Below, one piece after another: positions 7,730 to 16,433 of a stretch of DNA of 64,000 bases. This DNA is from Clostridiales bacterium (GTDB lineage: Bacteria; Bacillota; Clostridia; Oscillospirales; CAG-272), in NCBI GenBank assembly GCA_012514145.1, contig JAAZAV010000023.1, forward strand, positions 42,513 through 106,512, read 5' to 3'. How positions within the stretch are numbered: position 1 is the stretch's first letter; each line of letters begins with the position of its first letter. Below the pieces are notes generated by a model. That model made no database searches. It saw only the letters and a list, made by a program, of their open reading frames with translations, and had not been told where the DNA came from. Made by a program: the position numbers and the translations under genes.

Positions 7730-9412
7730 TTATTTCAGCGACTCAAACACGCCGCGTACATAGTCGTTGGGATTTTCGATGGCGGCGGCGCTTCCGGCTC
7801 CGATGGTGGGAAGCGAGCCGTGCTCGGCGTTCACCCGGCAGCGTATGACCTCCTCGGGCGTATTGCCTCCCATGCCGCTGTAACCGAAGGATTTGCATAT
7901 CCTGCCGAACATGAACTGATTGAGGTCGCATTTGCCGGTGCGCTCCAGCGGCTCGCCGTTGAGATTGAAATCAAAGAGATGCACCTGTGCGAAGGACTGA
8001 TGCTGCATTGTGATCTCGTTGAGACCCTCGCCCCCCACAGCCAGCCCGCCGTGAATAAGGCGTATCTGATTTATCAGCCGGTTCATGCCCTGCATGGTGG
8101 TGGTATTGTCCACAAGGGCGTTAGCCAGGTTATACATGCAGAGGGTGACATCCAGGAAGATGAGGTCGGCGGCGCCCGCGCCCTTGAGCGCGGACATGGC
8201 CTTTTCGATGTTTTCGGCAAGTATGGTGCGCCAGAGCGCCAGACCCGGATGTATCTTCACCATAACATTGTCGGCGCGGTGCTCGACGAGAGCCTTGTTT
8301 GATGCGGGCATGCCTATCTTCCAGCCCCAGCCCATGAGGGTGCCCCGCTCCAGTTCGCGATACTTGAAGTCGGATATGGGCAGATACTCGGGCATGGAGG
8401 GGTCCATATCGACGCTGTTGGCGTGGGGCATGCAGCGGAAGCCCAGATCGGAGGCGTGTTTGTAGAAGCGCAGGAATTCGGCAGAGGGTGTAAAGTCGGG
8501 ATAGCACTGGTCGTACTTCGCATTTCTCCAGTGGGGCAGATGAAGCAGAACATTCTTCGGACTGATTGAGGTGGCTTTCAGCTTATCGGCGAGGGCGTCA
8601 ACCAGAGCTGTTTCCGACGGACACCAGGTCATGGCGAGCCGGATATCCTCAAGCCAATCGGGGCGCAGCGCCTCCTCCTGCTTCAGGTCATAAGCCTCCC
8701 ACAGCCAGTCGCGGTAGACAGCCGCCGGCACATGCCAGCTGCCCTCGTAGACATTGATACGCCAGCCGAGTCCGCCCGCGGCAAGGGAGCGTTCGACAGG
8801 CCCCCAGGTCTCGCTGTCGAGAGAAAGGGAGGGCCCGGATTTTAACAGTATAGCCTTGCTGCGGTATTCCCGGTCGCGGCAGTGCACCCAGAAGCCGCCC
8901 CTGTCGCCGTCACGGTAGATGCAGAGCCCCGCCTCCCAGGAGTGGGGCCAGATGCGGCGGCGGTTTACCAGCAGCTCATCCTCCGGGTCCATATCCACAC
9001 CCTGGAAGAAAGGAGCGACGACTCTCAACCCCGGTGCTATGCCGCCCAGTGTCCAGCGCGCCGCCATGACCCCGTAACGCGCAGATGCTACTTCGGGCTC
9101 GATTATGAGGTCGCCGGTCTCTTCGTCCTCCGATACGATGATTACGCCGTTGCCGGTGAGGGCGTCAATGCGGATGAATGCGCAGGTGGGCGAGAGGGAT
9201 ACCGTTCTTATCTCGGCGCAGTTGGCATCCTTCAGCGGCACCGCCTCGTTGTGGGTGTAGAGCAGCTCCAGCACCGGCGATGCGGCGGCTTTGTCGGGGA
9301 CGAGATACTCCCTGCCGTCCTTTGCCTTGAGCGAGATCAGCGCGCCGTCACGGATTTCGGCGTCAAGCGTTTTTGTTGATACTGCGATTGTGTTTCCCGA
9401 TACGGTTAACAT
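7730..9412 (-). CDS. DUF6259-like putative glycoside hydrolase
   Basis: This 560-residue protein has an N-terminal beta-sandwich region (residues about 1-230, starting MLTVSGNTIAVSTK) and a C-terminal part with alternating strands and helices that looks like a TIM barrel (VLLHLPHW, IFLDVT, GGLAVGGEGLNE). The last motif, with its Glu, and the Asp of FLDVT are at barrel strand ends and could be the acid/base pair. This layout resembles DUF6259 proteins from gut bacteria; the match is from memory. No signal peptide. GGAGG lies seven bases before the ATG. It is the first gene of a three-gene operon. Confidence 0.65.
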   Translation of the reverse strand: MLTVSGNTIAVSTKTLDAEIRDGALISLKAKDGREYLVPDKAAASPVLELLYTHNEAVPLKDANCAEIRTVSLSPTCAFIRIDALTGNGVIIVSEDEETGDLIIEPEVASARYGVMAARWTLGGIAPGLRVVAPFFQGVDMDPEDELLVNRRRIWPHSWEAGLCIYRDGDRGGFWVHCRDREYRSKAILLKSGPSLSLDSETWGPVERSLAAGGLGWRINVYEGSWHVPAAVYRDWLWEAYDLKQEEALRPDWLEDIRLAMTWCPSETALVDALADKLKATSISPKNVLLHLPHWRNAKYDQCYPDFTPSAEFLRFYKHASDLGFRCMPHANSVDMDPSMPEYLPISDFKYRELERGTLMGWGWKIGMPASNKALVEHRADNVMVKIHPGLALWRTILAENIEKAMSALKGAGAADLIFLDVTLCMYNLANALVDNTTTMQGMNRLINQIRLIHGGLAVGGEGLNEITMQHQSFAQVHLFDFNLNGEPLERTGKCDLNQFMFGRICKSFGYSGMGGNTPEEVIRCRVNAEHGSLPTIGAGSAAAIENPNDYVRGVFESLK

Positions 9413-9446
9413 TCTGTTACCTCCGTTTATTGGTTTTAACTTTCAC

Positions 9447-9475
9447 TGTTGACGAAAGGGGGAAAATGCGGTAGA
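9447..9475 (+). promoter_or_regulatory. Sigma-A-type promoter of the lipoprotein-SDR-Gfo/Idh operon
   Basis: TTGACG (9447-9452), 17-base spacer, TAGAAT (9470-9475). It lies 40 bases before the ATG at 9515, in the divergent gap with the DUF6259-like operon. Confidence 0.7.
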
Positions 9476-9514
9476 ATACAGGCGTGACAGTATTTTACTG
9501 AAAGGAATATCGAT

Positions 9515-11008
9515 ATGACTTGCAATAAAAGATTTATCAAAATAATCTCTCTGCTGCTTATTCTCCTTGCGGCGGCTGTTCCCGTGCTGTCCTCCTGCTC
9601 GGGAAGAGGCGGCGGAGAGGGCAATTTGCCCGGCGGAGAAACCACCGGGACGGCTGCAGCCGAAACCACCACCGAAAAGCCGCTCTATCCCGAGTATGAA
9701 CTTGACCTTGAGGGCGCCGACTTCAACATGATATATTATGACGCTGTTGAAGCCTGCGGCTGGTCGTCCGAAATCCCCTGCGATATCGACGTGGACGAGC
9801 AAACCGGCGACATCCTCGCCGACGCGATATATCTGCGCAACAGCAAGATAGGCGAGATGTACAATACCAATATCGTCGGCATTCAATACGCCAAGTGGGA
9901 TCTGCAAGTCTATGTGGCGAAGTCGGTCTTAGCCGGCGATTCTGCGTATGACGCCATGTTCCCCAACTGGCAGATAATGAACGGCGTCATCTCCCAGGGG
10001 CTGGCGGTAAGGCTTGACGGCCTGTTCGATATGTCGATGCCCTGGTGGGATGAGAAGGCGGAGGAAGCCTTCAAGGTGGCGGGCAAGACCTACGCCGCCT
10101 GCGGCGATCTCACCTTTATGGACAAACTCTGTGATATAGTCATATTCTTCAACAAGCAGATGGTTGAGGACTACAATATCGGCGACATCTACAAGTTAGT
10201 CGTGGACGGCAAATGGACATTCGATAAACTGATCGAGCTTTCCGAACTGGTGTCCGCCGACCTGAACAACGACGGCAAATACGACAGGAACGACCGTTAC
10301 GGCTTCTCGGCTCAGAACGACGGCTTCTATGAACTTTATAACTCCGCAGGAGAACGATTCTGCGCCATAGGCGACGACGGCATACCCTATCTCTCTGCCA
10401 CAGGCGAGCGGGCGATAAGCGTCATGACCGATATCTACACCTTTATGAACCGGGTGGAGCACTACTTCAACCGCCAGACTCAGGGACTTACTGTGGGCGA
10501 ATGCATCGAAATGTTCAGGGCGAATCAGGCGCTCTTCTTCATGCGCCCTCTGCAGACTGTCATGGAGCTGCGCTCAATGGACGCCGACTTCGGAATAATC
10601 CCCACCCCGAAATACGACGAGGCGCAGGAGAGCTACCATACCTCAATCGGCTACACGGTCGCCATTGCAACCTGCATCCCTTCGGACGTTAAGAGCATAG
10701 ACAATTCGGTGGCGGTGCTTGACACCCTTGCGGTCGAGTCATACTACAATGTAAACGAAGTGCTCTACGACATGGTGTTGGGCTCAAAGGTCACCCGCGA
10801 CGAGAACTCCACCGAGAACCTTGACATCATCTTCAATAACCACCTGCTTGACCCGGGCGAGATATTCCAGTTCGGCGGCTTCGCAAACGGCATGATGGCA
10901 AACTGGAAGGGCGCCGCCGACAAGGTGGTCTCAACAATAGCGGGTTATGAGTCCAAGATAAACGCCGATATCGAAAAGTTCCTCGAGACCCTTGAATCGC
11001 TTGAATAA
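9515..11008 (+). CDS. Solute-binding lipoprotein (family 1-like), no permease adjacent
   Basis: This 497-residue protein has a basic N-terminus, a hydrophobic stretch and the lipobox LSSC near residue 29, then a Gly/Thr-rich linker. The mature part has the bilobal extracellular binding-protein look. A DLNNDGKYDRNDRYGF loop near residue 249 is the calcium-type loop common in sugar-binding proteins of this class, and FGIIPTPKYDEAQESY near residue 365 is shared with the other copies here. It should be anchored to the outer face of the membrane and bind an oligosaccharide. The next genes are an SDR and a Gfo/Idh dehydrogenase, not transporter permeases. Confidence 0.85.
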   Translation: MTCNKRFIKIISLLLILLAAAVPVLSSCSGRGGGEGNLPGGETTGTAAAETTTEKPLYPEYELDLEGADFNMIYYDAVEACGWSSEIPCDIDVDEQTGDILADAIYLRNSKIGEMYNTNIVGIQYAKWDLQVYVAKSVLAGDSAYDAMFPNWQIMNGVISQGLAVRLDGLFDMSMPWWDEKAEEAFKVAGKTYAACGDLTFMDKLCDIVIFFNKQMVEDYNIGDIYKLVVDGKWTFDKLIELSELVSADLNNDGKYDRNDRYGFSAQNDGFYELYNSAGERFCAIGDDGIPYLSATGERAISVMTDIYTFMNRVEHYFNRQTQGLTVGECIEMFRANQALFFMRPLQTVMELRSMDADFGIIPTPKYDEAQESYHTSIGYTVAIATCIPSDVKSIDNSVAVLDTLAVESYYNVNEVLYDMVLGSKVTRDENSTENLDIIFNNHLLDPGEIFQFGGFANGMMANWKGAADKVVSTIAGYESKINADIEKFLETLESLE

Positions 11009-11085
11009 GCGAAGGGAAAATACAGGCGGGAATGAATTCTGCGAAAAGCAAATAATATAAAATATTGTATAAAAGGGAGAAAATC

Positions 11086-11850
11086 ATGGAATATCCGGAA
11101 TTTCAGGGCAAGACTGCAGTCATAACCGGCGGCGCGTCGGGTATGGGTCTGCTGTCGGGCAAGAACTACGCCAAGAACGGCGCCAACGTGGTGCTGGTAG
11201 ATATAAACCGAGAGGCGCTTGACGAGTGCGTGAAGGAAATCGAGGCGTACCCCGCCAACGTACTGGGCGTATGCATCGACATCCGCGACTACGACAAGGT
11301 CTGCGAAGCCCGCGACAAGGCGGTTGAGCGCTTCGGAACCATTGATATCTTAATAAACGCAGCCGGCGGCGCCGAATGCCGCATATGCAAGGCTCCTGCG
11401 GGTCCCTTTTTCGACATGCCCATAGATATTTACGACTTCGGCATCGACGTGAACTTAAAGGGCGCCCTGTACTTCGACCACGCCTGCATGAAGGTAATGG
11501 CGGCGCAGAAGAGCGGCGTTATTGTCCACTTCGGCTCGATAACCGGCGAGGAGGGCTGCGGCAAGAACATAGCCTACTCGGCTTCCAAGTGCGCCCTTAT
11601 GTACGGCATGAACAAGTCAATAGCCCAGGCCGGGGCGCCCTACAACATCCGCAGCGTAGCCATCGCCCCCGGACCGGTACTCACCCGTCCCGCCATGGCT
11701 AACATGAAGACCATGGTCGGCAGGGCGGCGGAGGTGCAGGAGATAGTCGATATGATCCTCTATGTCACCTCAAAGAAAGGCGCGTTCATCAACGGCACCC
11801 ATATTCTCATGGACGGCGGCAGAGCGGCATGGCAGCACTCGGGCAATTGA
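11086..11850 (+). CDS. SDR-family NAD(P)-dependent oxidoreductase
   Basis: This 254-residue classical short-chain dehydrogenase has the Rossmann motif TGGASGMG near residue 15, an NAA (AAGG) motif near residue 90, and the catalytic Ser with YSASK near residue 163. It ends in MDGGRAAWQ, as usual. ATG 11086 was chosen because AGGGAG lies just upstream; the in-frame TTG at 11065 lies ahead of that site. It likely interconverts a hydroxyl and a ketone on a sugar or polyol, acting with the Gfo/Idh protein that follows. Probably transcribed from the 9447 promoter. Confidence 0.9.
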   Translation: MEYPEFQGKTAVITGGASGMGLLSGKNYAKNGANVVLVDINREALDECVKEIEAYPANVLGVCIDIRDYDKVCEARDKAVERFGTIDILINAAGGAECRICKAPAGPFFDMPIDIYDFGIDVNLKGALYFDHACMKVMAAQKSGVIVHFGSITGEEGCGKNIAYSASKCALMYGMNKSIAQAGAPYNIRSVAIAPGPVLTRPAMANMKTMVGRAAEVQEIVDMILYVTSKKGAFINGTHILMDGGRAAWQHSGN

Positions 11851-11917
11851 TTTGCCGGCAGTTTTAACACGGATTCTGAATATTACAGATTAAAAAAATA
11901 CAAAGGGGGATAACACT

Positions 11918-13078
11918 GTGAAAGAGTTGAATTTCGGACTTGTGGGCTACAAATTCATGGGCAAAGCCCATTCCAACGCGCTGGCAAGACTGGGCATGTT
12001 CTTTGACTGCGACGCGGTCGTAAATAAGAAATGCATCTGCGGCAGAGACGAGGAATGGGTGGCGCAGGCGGCTGTCAAGCTGGGCTGGGAGGGTTACGAG
12101 ACCTCCTGGGAAAAGCTTGTGAGCCGGAAGGACATCGACGTTATCGACATCACCGCGCCCTCCAACATGCACAAGAGCATCGCCATAGCCGCCGCCGAGA
12201 ACGGCAAGCATGTATTCTGCGAAAAGCCGCTGGCGCTGAATCTTGCCGACGCCCGTGAGATGCTGGAGACGGTGAAGCGCGCCGGCGTGAAGCATCAGAT
12301 CGGCTTCAACTACCGTTTCGCGCCGGCAATACAGCTGGCGAAACAGATTATAGACGCCGGCAAGTTAGGCGCCATACGCCATGTCAGGGCGTCATATCTG
12401 CAGGACTTCATCACCGACCCCGAATTCCCGCTGGTTTGGCGGCTGCAGAAGTCCATATGCGGCTCGGGCTCACTCGGCGACCTGGGAGCCCACTTCATCG
12501 ACCTCTCCCGCTTCCTTGTGGGCGATTTCAAGTCGGTCATGGGCATTCAGAAGACCTTCATCAAGAGCCGCCCCCTGGTGGAGCGCATGGAAGGTCTTAC
12601 AGCCAACGCCAGGGCGGACGCGCCCCGGGGCGAAGTGGATGTTGACGACGGCACGGTATTCATATCCGAGTTTGAGAACGGCGCTCTCGGAGTGTTCGAG
12701 GCGACCCGCTTCTCCGCCGGTCACAAGAACGACCTCTTTATCGAGGTTTCGGGCGACCGGGGCAGCGTCCGTTTCTCCTTTGAGCGCATGAACGAGCTGC
12801 AGTTCTATTCGGCTGACGACGAGGAAGGGCTGCAGGGCTTCCGTCTCATCCAGGCCAGCGAAGGCGGCCATCCCTACATGTCTCACTGGTGGCCGGTAGG
12901 TCACGTCATCGGCTACGAACACACCTTCGTCCACGAGATGTACGAGTTCGTGCAGGCGATAGCCAATGATACGCCCACCTGTCCCGATTTCTCGGACGGC
13001 GTTGAATGCTCGCGCATCATCGAGGCGGTGGAACTCTCCGCCCAGCGCCGCGCCATGGTGGACATAGCCGCGCTGTAA
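11918..13078 (+). CDS. Gfo/Idh/MocA-family oxidoreductase
   Basis: This 386-residue protein has an N-terminal Rossmann fold (FGLVGYKFMGKAHS), the catalytic lysine motif CEKPLA near residue 100, and a C-terminal alpha/beta domain with a His-rich stretch (SHWWPVGHVIGYEHTF). The family oxidises or reduces sugars, inositols and their glycosides with bound NAD(P). The start is a GTG with AAAGGGGG seven bases upstream. As part of a lipoprotein-SDR-Gfo/Idh operon, it probably acts on an imported sugar or a glycoside 3-position; relatives of this class oxidise glycosides before deglycosylation. Substrate unknown. Confidence 0.9.
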   Translation: MKELNFGLVGYKFMGKAHSNALARLGMFFDCDAVVNKKCICGRDEEWVAQAAVKLGWEGYETSWEKLVSRKDIDVIDITAPSNMHKSIAIAAAENGKHVFCEKPLALNLADAREMLETVKRAGVKHQIGFNYRFAPAIQLAKQIIDAGKLGAIRHVRASYLQDFITDPEFPLVWRLQKSICGSGSLGDLGAHFIDLSRFLVGDFKSVMGIQKTFIKSRPLVERMEGLTANARADAPRGEVDVDDGTVFISEFENGALGVFEATRFSAGHKNDLFIEVSGDRGSVRFSFERMNELQFYSADDEEGLQGFRLIQASEGGHPYMSHWWPVGHVIGYEHTFVHEMYEFVQAIANDTPTCPDFSDGVECSRIIEAVELSAQRRAMVDIAAL

Positions 13079-13103
13079 TGCTGTAATAATATCGCTGTAA
13101 GTC

Positions 13104-13135
13104 AGAGCCGCTCCGGTTTATTTCGGGGCGGCTCT
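13104..13135 (+). terminator. Rho-independent-type terminator
   Basis: Arms 13104-13115 (AGAGCCGCTCCG) and 13124-13135 pair over 12 positions with one G-U, followed by TTGCTTTC. It follows the Gfo/Idh stop by 26 bases. Confidence 0.8.
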
Positions 13136-13188
13136 TTGCTTTCGGGGTATTATATTTCCCCCGCTGAAAATCAATTCTTTTTAATATA

Positions 13189-14463
13189 TTAATATCCTAT
13201 GGCGTAGAGATAGGCGTCGCACAGTGTTACCCGCATCCGCAGCGGCCTGCCCGTCAGTGACGATAGGTCAACGGGCGCGTCAAGCTCGTTGCCGAAGAGC
13301 TCGAAGGACATGCCCTCGACAGGGCTGCCGTCGGGGTTCAGCAGGTCGACGAAAAGCGAGCCGAGAGCCGAGGTGTTGTAGTTGAAGGTGAGCTTTCCGC
13401 CCTCAAGCCGGAAGGTCTTTGTGACAAAGTATCCGTCGGCGGAATAGGCGTATCCCAGCCTCATGCGGGGAACGGCGTAACGCACCATGGAACAGTCGTC
13501 CCAGCAATAGTGGTCGGAGATGTAGACCGAGAAGCTGTCGTTTTTGTCGACAATACCTGCCGAGACTATGAAATTGCGCTGAGTCCACTGGCGTTTGTCA
13601 AGCCCGGGGTAGATCCAGGGGCGGGCGTCACGCATGAGCCAGTCGTGACCGTCGCGGCTCGAGAGCAGCACGCAATCGGACACGCCGACATTCGGATGCT
13701 CGTCCACCTTCTTTCGGGCGGGATTGAAGCGCATGGGTATCGAGACATACATATGCTCGGCGCCGGGTATGGGGCGGGTGGCGTTGGTGTAGAAGTGCAT
13801 TGTCGGCTCACAGCCCGAGTAGCTGTTGGGCTGCTGGGGCGACCAGTTTATGAAATCCGTTGAGGTGCAGCCCTGAATGGCGCGCAGTCCGCTGTACCCG
13901 TCCCCCGTCCAGTAGCGGGAATAGCAGCGATAGACGCCCTTGATATTGTCGAAGAACACCGTATTGAGCGAGTCGAAAAGACCGTCGGTTATTACCGGTT
14001 CGTCGCGCATCAGACGCCATTCGATGCCGTCGGGCGAAACATAGGCTAAAAGGGTCTCATTAGGTCCCAGTCCCAGCGCCTTGAAGCGCTCATCCTCCCG
14101 GCAGGCGGGATTGGTGTCATAGAAGGGGGCGAAATTGTGGCATGAGGGACTGTCCTTGAGCACGATGTTGCGGTCGCCCGTCTCGGCGCGGGTGAAGTGT
14201 ATGCCGTCGTCGCTGAGGGCGAGACAGGTATACTGCTTCGAGCAGTCCCAGAGAGGCGCGCCCCGGTAGTAGAGATAGACCTTCCCGGTGACGGGATGCT
14301 GTATCGCCGTCTGATAAGTGCAGGCGATGCCCTCCCAGGGCATGTCCATCGGCAGCGAGACCTCCATCCTCTGCGGACGGTTCAGGTCAAGGGTGATGCC
14401 GTGCGAATATTCAAACAGAAAATCGTCCAGCAGCAGCTCGTTTTTGTTCCCCAGTGTCAGCAT
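13189..14463 (-). CDS. Beta-propeller glycosidase-like protein (GH32/GH43 type)
   Basis: This 424-residue protein begins MLTLGNKNELLLDDF and contains several repeated blade-like stretches (VYLYYRG, SDDGIHFTR, AYVSPDGIEWR, SSRDGHDWLMR). These S-x-D-G-x-x-W/F patterns are typical of five-bladed propeller hydrolases that cleave fructosides, arabinosides or related sugars. No signal peptide, so the substrate is probably a short intracellular oligosaccharide. GGGAGG precedes the ATG. I cannot assign catalytic acids with certainty; LLLDDF near the start may hold the nucleophile Asp. The gene is convergent with the Gfo/Idh operon. Confidence 0.7.
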   Translation of the reverse strand: MLTLGNKNELLLDDFLFEYSHGITLDLNRPQRMEVSLPMDMPWEGIACTYQTAIQHPVTGKVYLYYRGAPLWDCSKQYTCLALSDDGIHFTRAETGDRNIVLKDSPSCHNFAPFYDTNPACREDERFKALGLGPNETLLAYVSPDGIEWRLMRDEPVITDGLFDSLNTVFFDNIKGVYRCYSRYWTGDGYSGLRAIQGCTSTDFINWSPQQPNSYSGCEPTMHFYTNATRPIPGAEHMYVSIPMRFNPARKKVDEHPNVGVSDCVLLSSRDGHDWLMRDARPWIYPGLDKRQWTQRNFIVSAGIVDKNDSFSVYISDHYCWDDCSMVRYAVPRMRLGYAYSADGYFVTKTFRLEGGKLTFNYNTSALGSLFVDLLNPDGSPVEGMSFELFGNELDAPVDLSSLTGRPLRMRVTLCDAYLYAIGY

Positions 14464-14533
14464 TATATTCCTCCCGTTGTTAATTTATCGTGTGGAAAGC
14501 ATGTATGCGGCGTTCCGGATCGATACGCCCGGG

Positions 14534-14872
14534 TTATGCCATGCGGTCGGAGAGCTGCGCGCCGCCGAGAATGTGGAAATGCAGATGCTTCACCGACTGG
14601 CAGGCGTCGGGGCCGCAGTTGGTGATGACGCGGTAGCCCTTCTTCAGCCCGCAGGCGGCGGCGATTTCGGGAATCTTTACGAAAATATGCGCCACCGATG
14701 AGGAGTTTGAGGGATTTACCTCGTCAGCCGAGGCGATATGCGCCTTGGGTACAACCAGCACATGAACCGGCGCCTGGGGGTTGATGTCGCGGAAAGCGAA
14801 GATTATGTCGTCCTCGTAAACCTTCGACGAGGGGATATCGCCGGCGATGATTTTACAGAAAAGGCAGTCCAT
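14534..14872 (-). CDS. HIT-family protein (Hint-like nucleotide phosphohydrolase)
   Basis: This 112-residue protein starts MDCLFCKI with the usual zinc-type cysteines and ends with the HIT motif HLHFHILGG. It hydrolyses AMP- or nucleotide-linked substrates in the cytoplasm. The start at 14872 has AAGGAG six bases upstream. A longer open frame to 15202 crosses the divergent promoters and the start of pyrC on the other strand, so it is rejected. Length and motif match the family well. Confidence 0.93.
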   Translation of the reverse strand: MDCLFCKIIAGDIPSSKVYEDDIIFAFRDINPQAPVHVLVVPKAHIASADEVNPSNSSSVAHIFVKIPEIAAACGLKKGYRVITNCGPDACQSVKHLHFHILGGAQLSDRMA

Positions 14873-14941
14873 TTTGTTCTCCTTGTTTAGTTGTTTCGTT
14901 TCGGGCGGGGCTTTCACGCCCTGAATCGTTCTTACGGCTAT

Positions 14942-14970
14942 ATTATAGCATTGTGCGGCGGGCATTTCAA
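14942..14970 (-). promoter_or_regulatory. Minus-strand promoter of the HIT gene
   Basis: On the minus strand TTGAAA (14965-14970), a 17-base spacer and TATAAT (14942-14947). Confidence 0.7.
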
Positions 14971-14988
14971 CACCGAACGAAAAAACTG

Positions 14989-15017
14989 TTGCAATCGGCG
15001 GCGGAACGGGATATAAT
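14989..15017 (+). promoter_or_regulatory. Promoter of pyrC
   Basis: TTGCAA (14989-14994), 17-base spacer, TATAAT (15012-15017), 57 bases before the pyrC start and divergent from the HIT promoter. No attenuator or PyrR-like leader is seen in the short gap. Confidence 0.72.
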
Positions 15018-15074
15018 GAGCAAAACAATGAATTCGGAAGCATATACCGATATTGCAGGGAGGCATATACCGAA

Positions 15075-16379
15075 ATGGTAATAAGAGGAGTCACCGCGCT
15101 GTTCACCGGCGAGGACGCGGCAAAGGGCTGCGATATACGAGTTGAAAACGGCAGGATAGCCGAGGTGGGCGAGATTGCACGCACCCGGGGCGAGAGGTGC
15201 ATTGAGGGGGGAGGTCTCTACGCCGCTCCGGCGCTGGTTGACCTTCATGTGCATCTGCGGGAGCCGGGTTTTGAGCATAAGGAAGATATCGCCTCGGGCA
15301 CGCTTGCGGCGGCGGCGGGGGGATTCGGAAGCGTGGTTGCCATGCCCAACACAAAGCCGGTGACCGACAATCCCGAAACGCTTAACTATGTTCTTGACCG
15401 CGCCGCCAAAGTCGGGAGCTGCCGGGTATTTCCGGCTGCCGCCATAACGGTAGGGCAGGCGGGCAGAGTTCCCGTGGATTTCAAAGCGCTGCACGAGGCG
15501 GGAGCGGTGGCATTCAGCGACGACGGCCATCCGGTAGCCGACTCGGCGGTAATGTATGAAGCAATGAAAATCTGCGCCCGGCATGATTATCTTATAATCA
15601 CCCACCCCGAGGAACTTTCCCTCTGCGGAGTCACCATAAATGAAGGCAGAATTTCAAAACGGCTCGGGCTGAGGGGCACGCCCAACATAGCCGAAGACCT
15701 GATGATCGCCCGGGATATCATGCTCGCCGAGGCGACCGGCTGCCGGCTGCATGTGGCGCATATATCCACCGAGGGGGGAATGCGCCTTGTGCGGGAGGCG
15801 AAGGCGCGGGGAGTGCGGGTCACCTGCGAGACCTGTCCCCACTACTTCACGCTCACCGACGAGGATGTGCTCTATCACGGTCCCGACGCAAAGATGAACC
15901 CGCCGCTGCGCTCCCGCGCCGACCGGGATGCGGTTATAGCGGCGATTGCCGACGGCACGGTGGACTGCATTACCACCGACCACGCCCCCCACGCCGAACG
16001 GGAGAAGTATCCCCGGGGAAAGGGAATCATACCCGACGACGGCAGTCTTGTGGACGGCAAAGCCTTCTCCGAGGCGCCCAACGGCATCATAGGGCTTCAG
16101 ACCTCATTTGCCCTCGGCATGACATTCTTAGTGGAGGCGGGGCATATCACCCTCGAACGGCTGATCGAACTGATGTCTGTCAATCCCGCCGGGATAATCG
16201 GTCGGGAGGCGTCTCTCAGAGCAGGCGCCGATGCCGATATCGTGGTATTCTCACCGGATGAGAACTTCGTGCTCAGCCGTTCACTCCTGCGAAGCAAATC
16301 TTCCAACACGCCCTTCATGGGTCTGCCCCTTCGCGGCGCGGTGCGGAACTTAGTCGTCGGCGGTCGGAGAGTGATATAA
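15075..16379 (+). CDS. pyrC: Dihydroorotase
   Basis: This 434-residue class I dihydroorotase closes carbamoyl aspartate to dihydroorotate in pyrimidine synthesis. It has the zinc motif DLHVHLREPG (His58, His60), MPNTKP near residue 95, later His ligands in ITHPEE and HVAHIST, and DHAPH near residue 302 (catalytic Asp). GGGAGG lies 12 bases before the ATG. It stands alone here: no other pyrimidine genes are in the window. Length and motif order are normal. Confidence 0.95.
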   Translation: MVIRGVTALFTGEDAAKGCDIRVENGRIAEVGEIARTRGERCIEGGGLYAAPALVDLHVHLREPGFEHKEDIASGTLAAAAGGFGSVVAMPNTKPVTDNPETLNYVLDRAAKVGSCRVFPAAAITVGQAGRVPVDFKALHEAGAVAFSDDGHPVADSAVMYEAMKICARHDYLIITHPEELSLCGVTINEGRISKRLGLRGTPNIAEDLMIARDIMLAEATGCRLHVAHISTEGGMRLVREAKARGVRVTCETCPHYFTLTDEDVLYHGPDAKMNPPLRSRADRDAVIAAIADGTVDCITTDHAPHAEREKYPRGKGIIPDDGSLVDGKAFSEAPNGIIGLQTSFALGMTFLVEAGHITLERLIELMSVNPAGIIGREASLRAGADADIVVFSPDENFVLSRSLLRSKSSNTPFMGLPLRGAVRNLVVGGRRVI

Positions 16380-16385
16380 ATAACC

Positions 16386-16409
16386 GGCAGCCCGCTGATG
16401 CGGGCTGCC
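16386..16409. terminator. Bidirectional terminator hairpin
   Basis: Perfect 10-bp stem GGCAGCCCGC / GCGGGCTGCC around TGAT, followed by GTTATTATA on the plus strand. It lies between the convergent ends of pyrC and the rRNA methyltransferase gene. Confidence 0.85.
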
Positions 16410-16433
16410 GTTATTATATCATCCGTCAGCCGG

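Noticed and set aside
14873..15202. N-terminal extension of the HIT protein
   Set aside because: It crosses two promoters and the pyrC start; the HIT family starts at MDCLFCKI with a good ribosome site.
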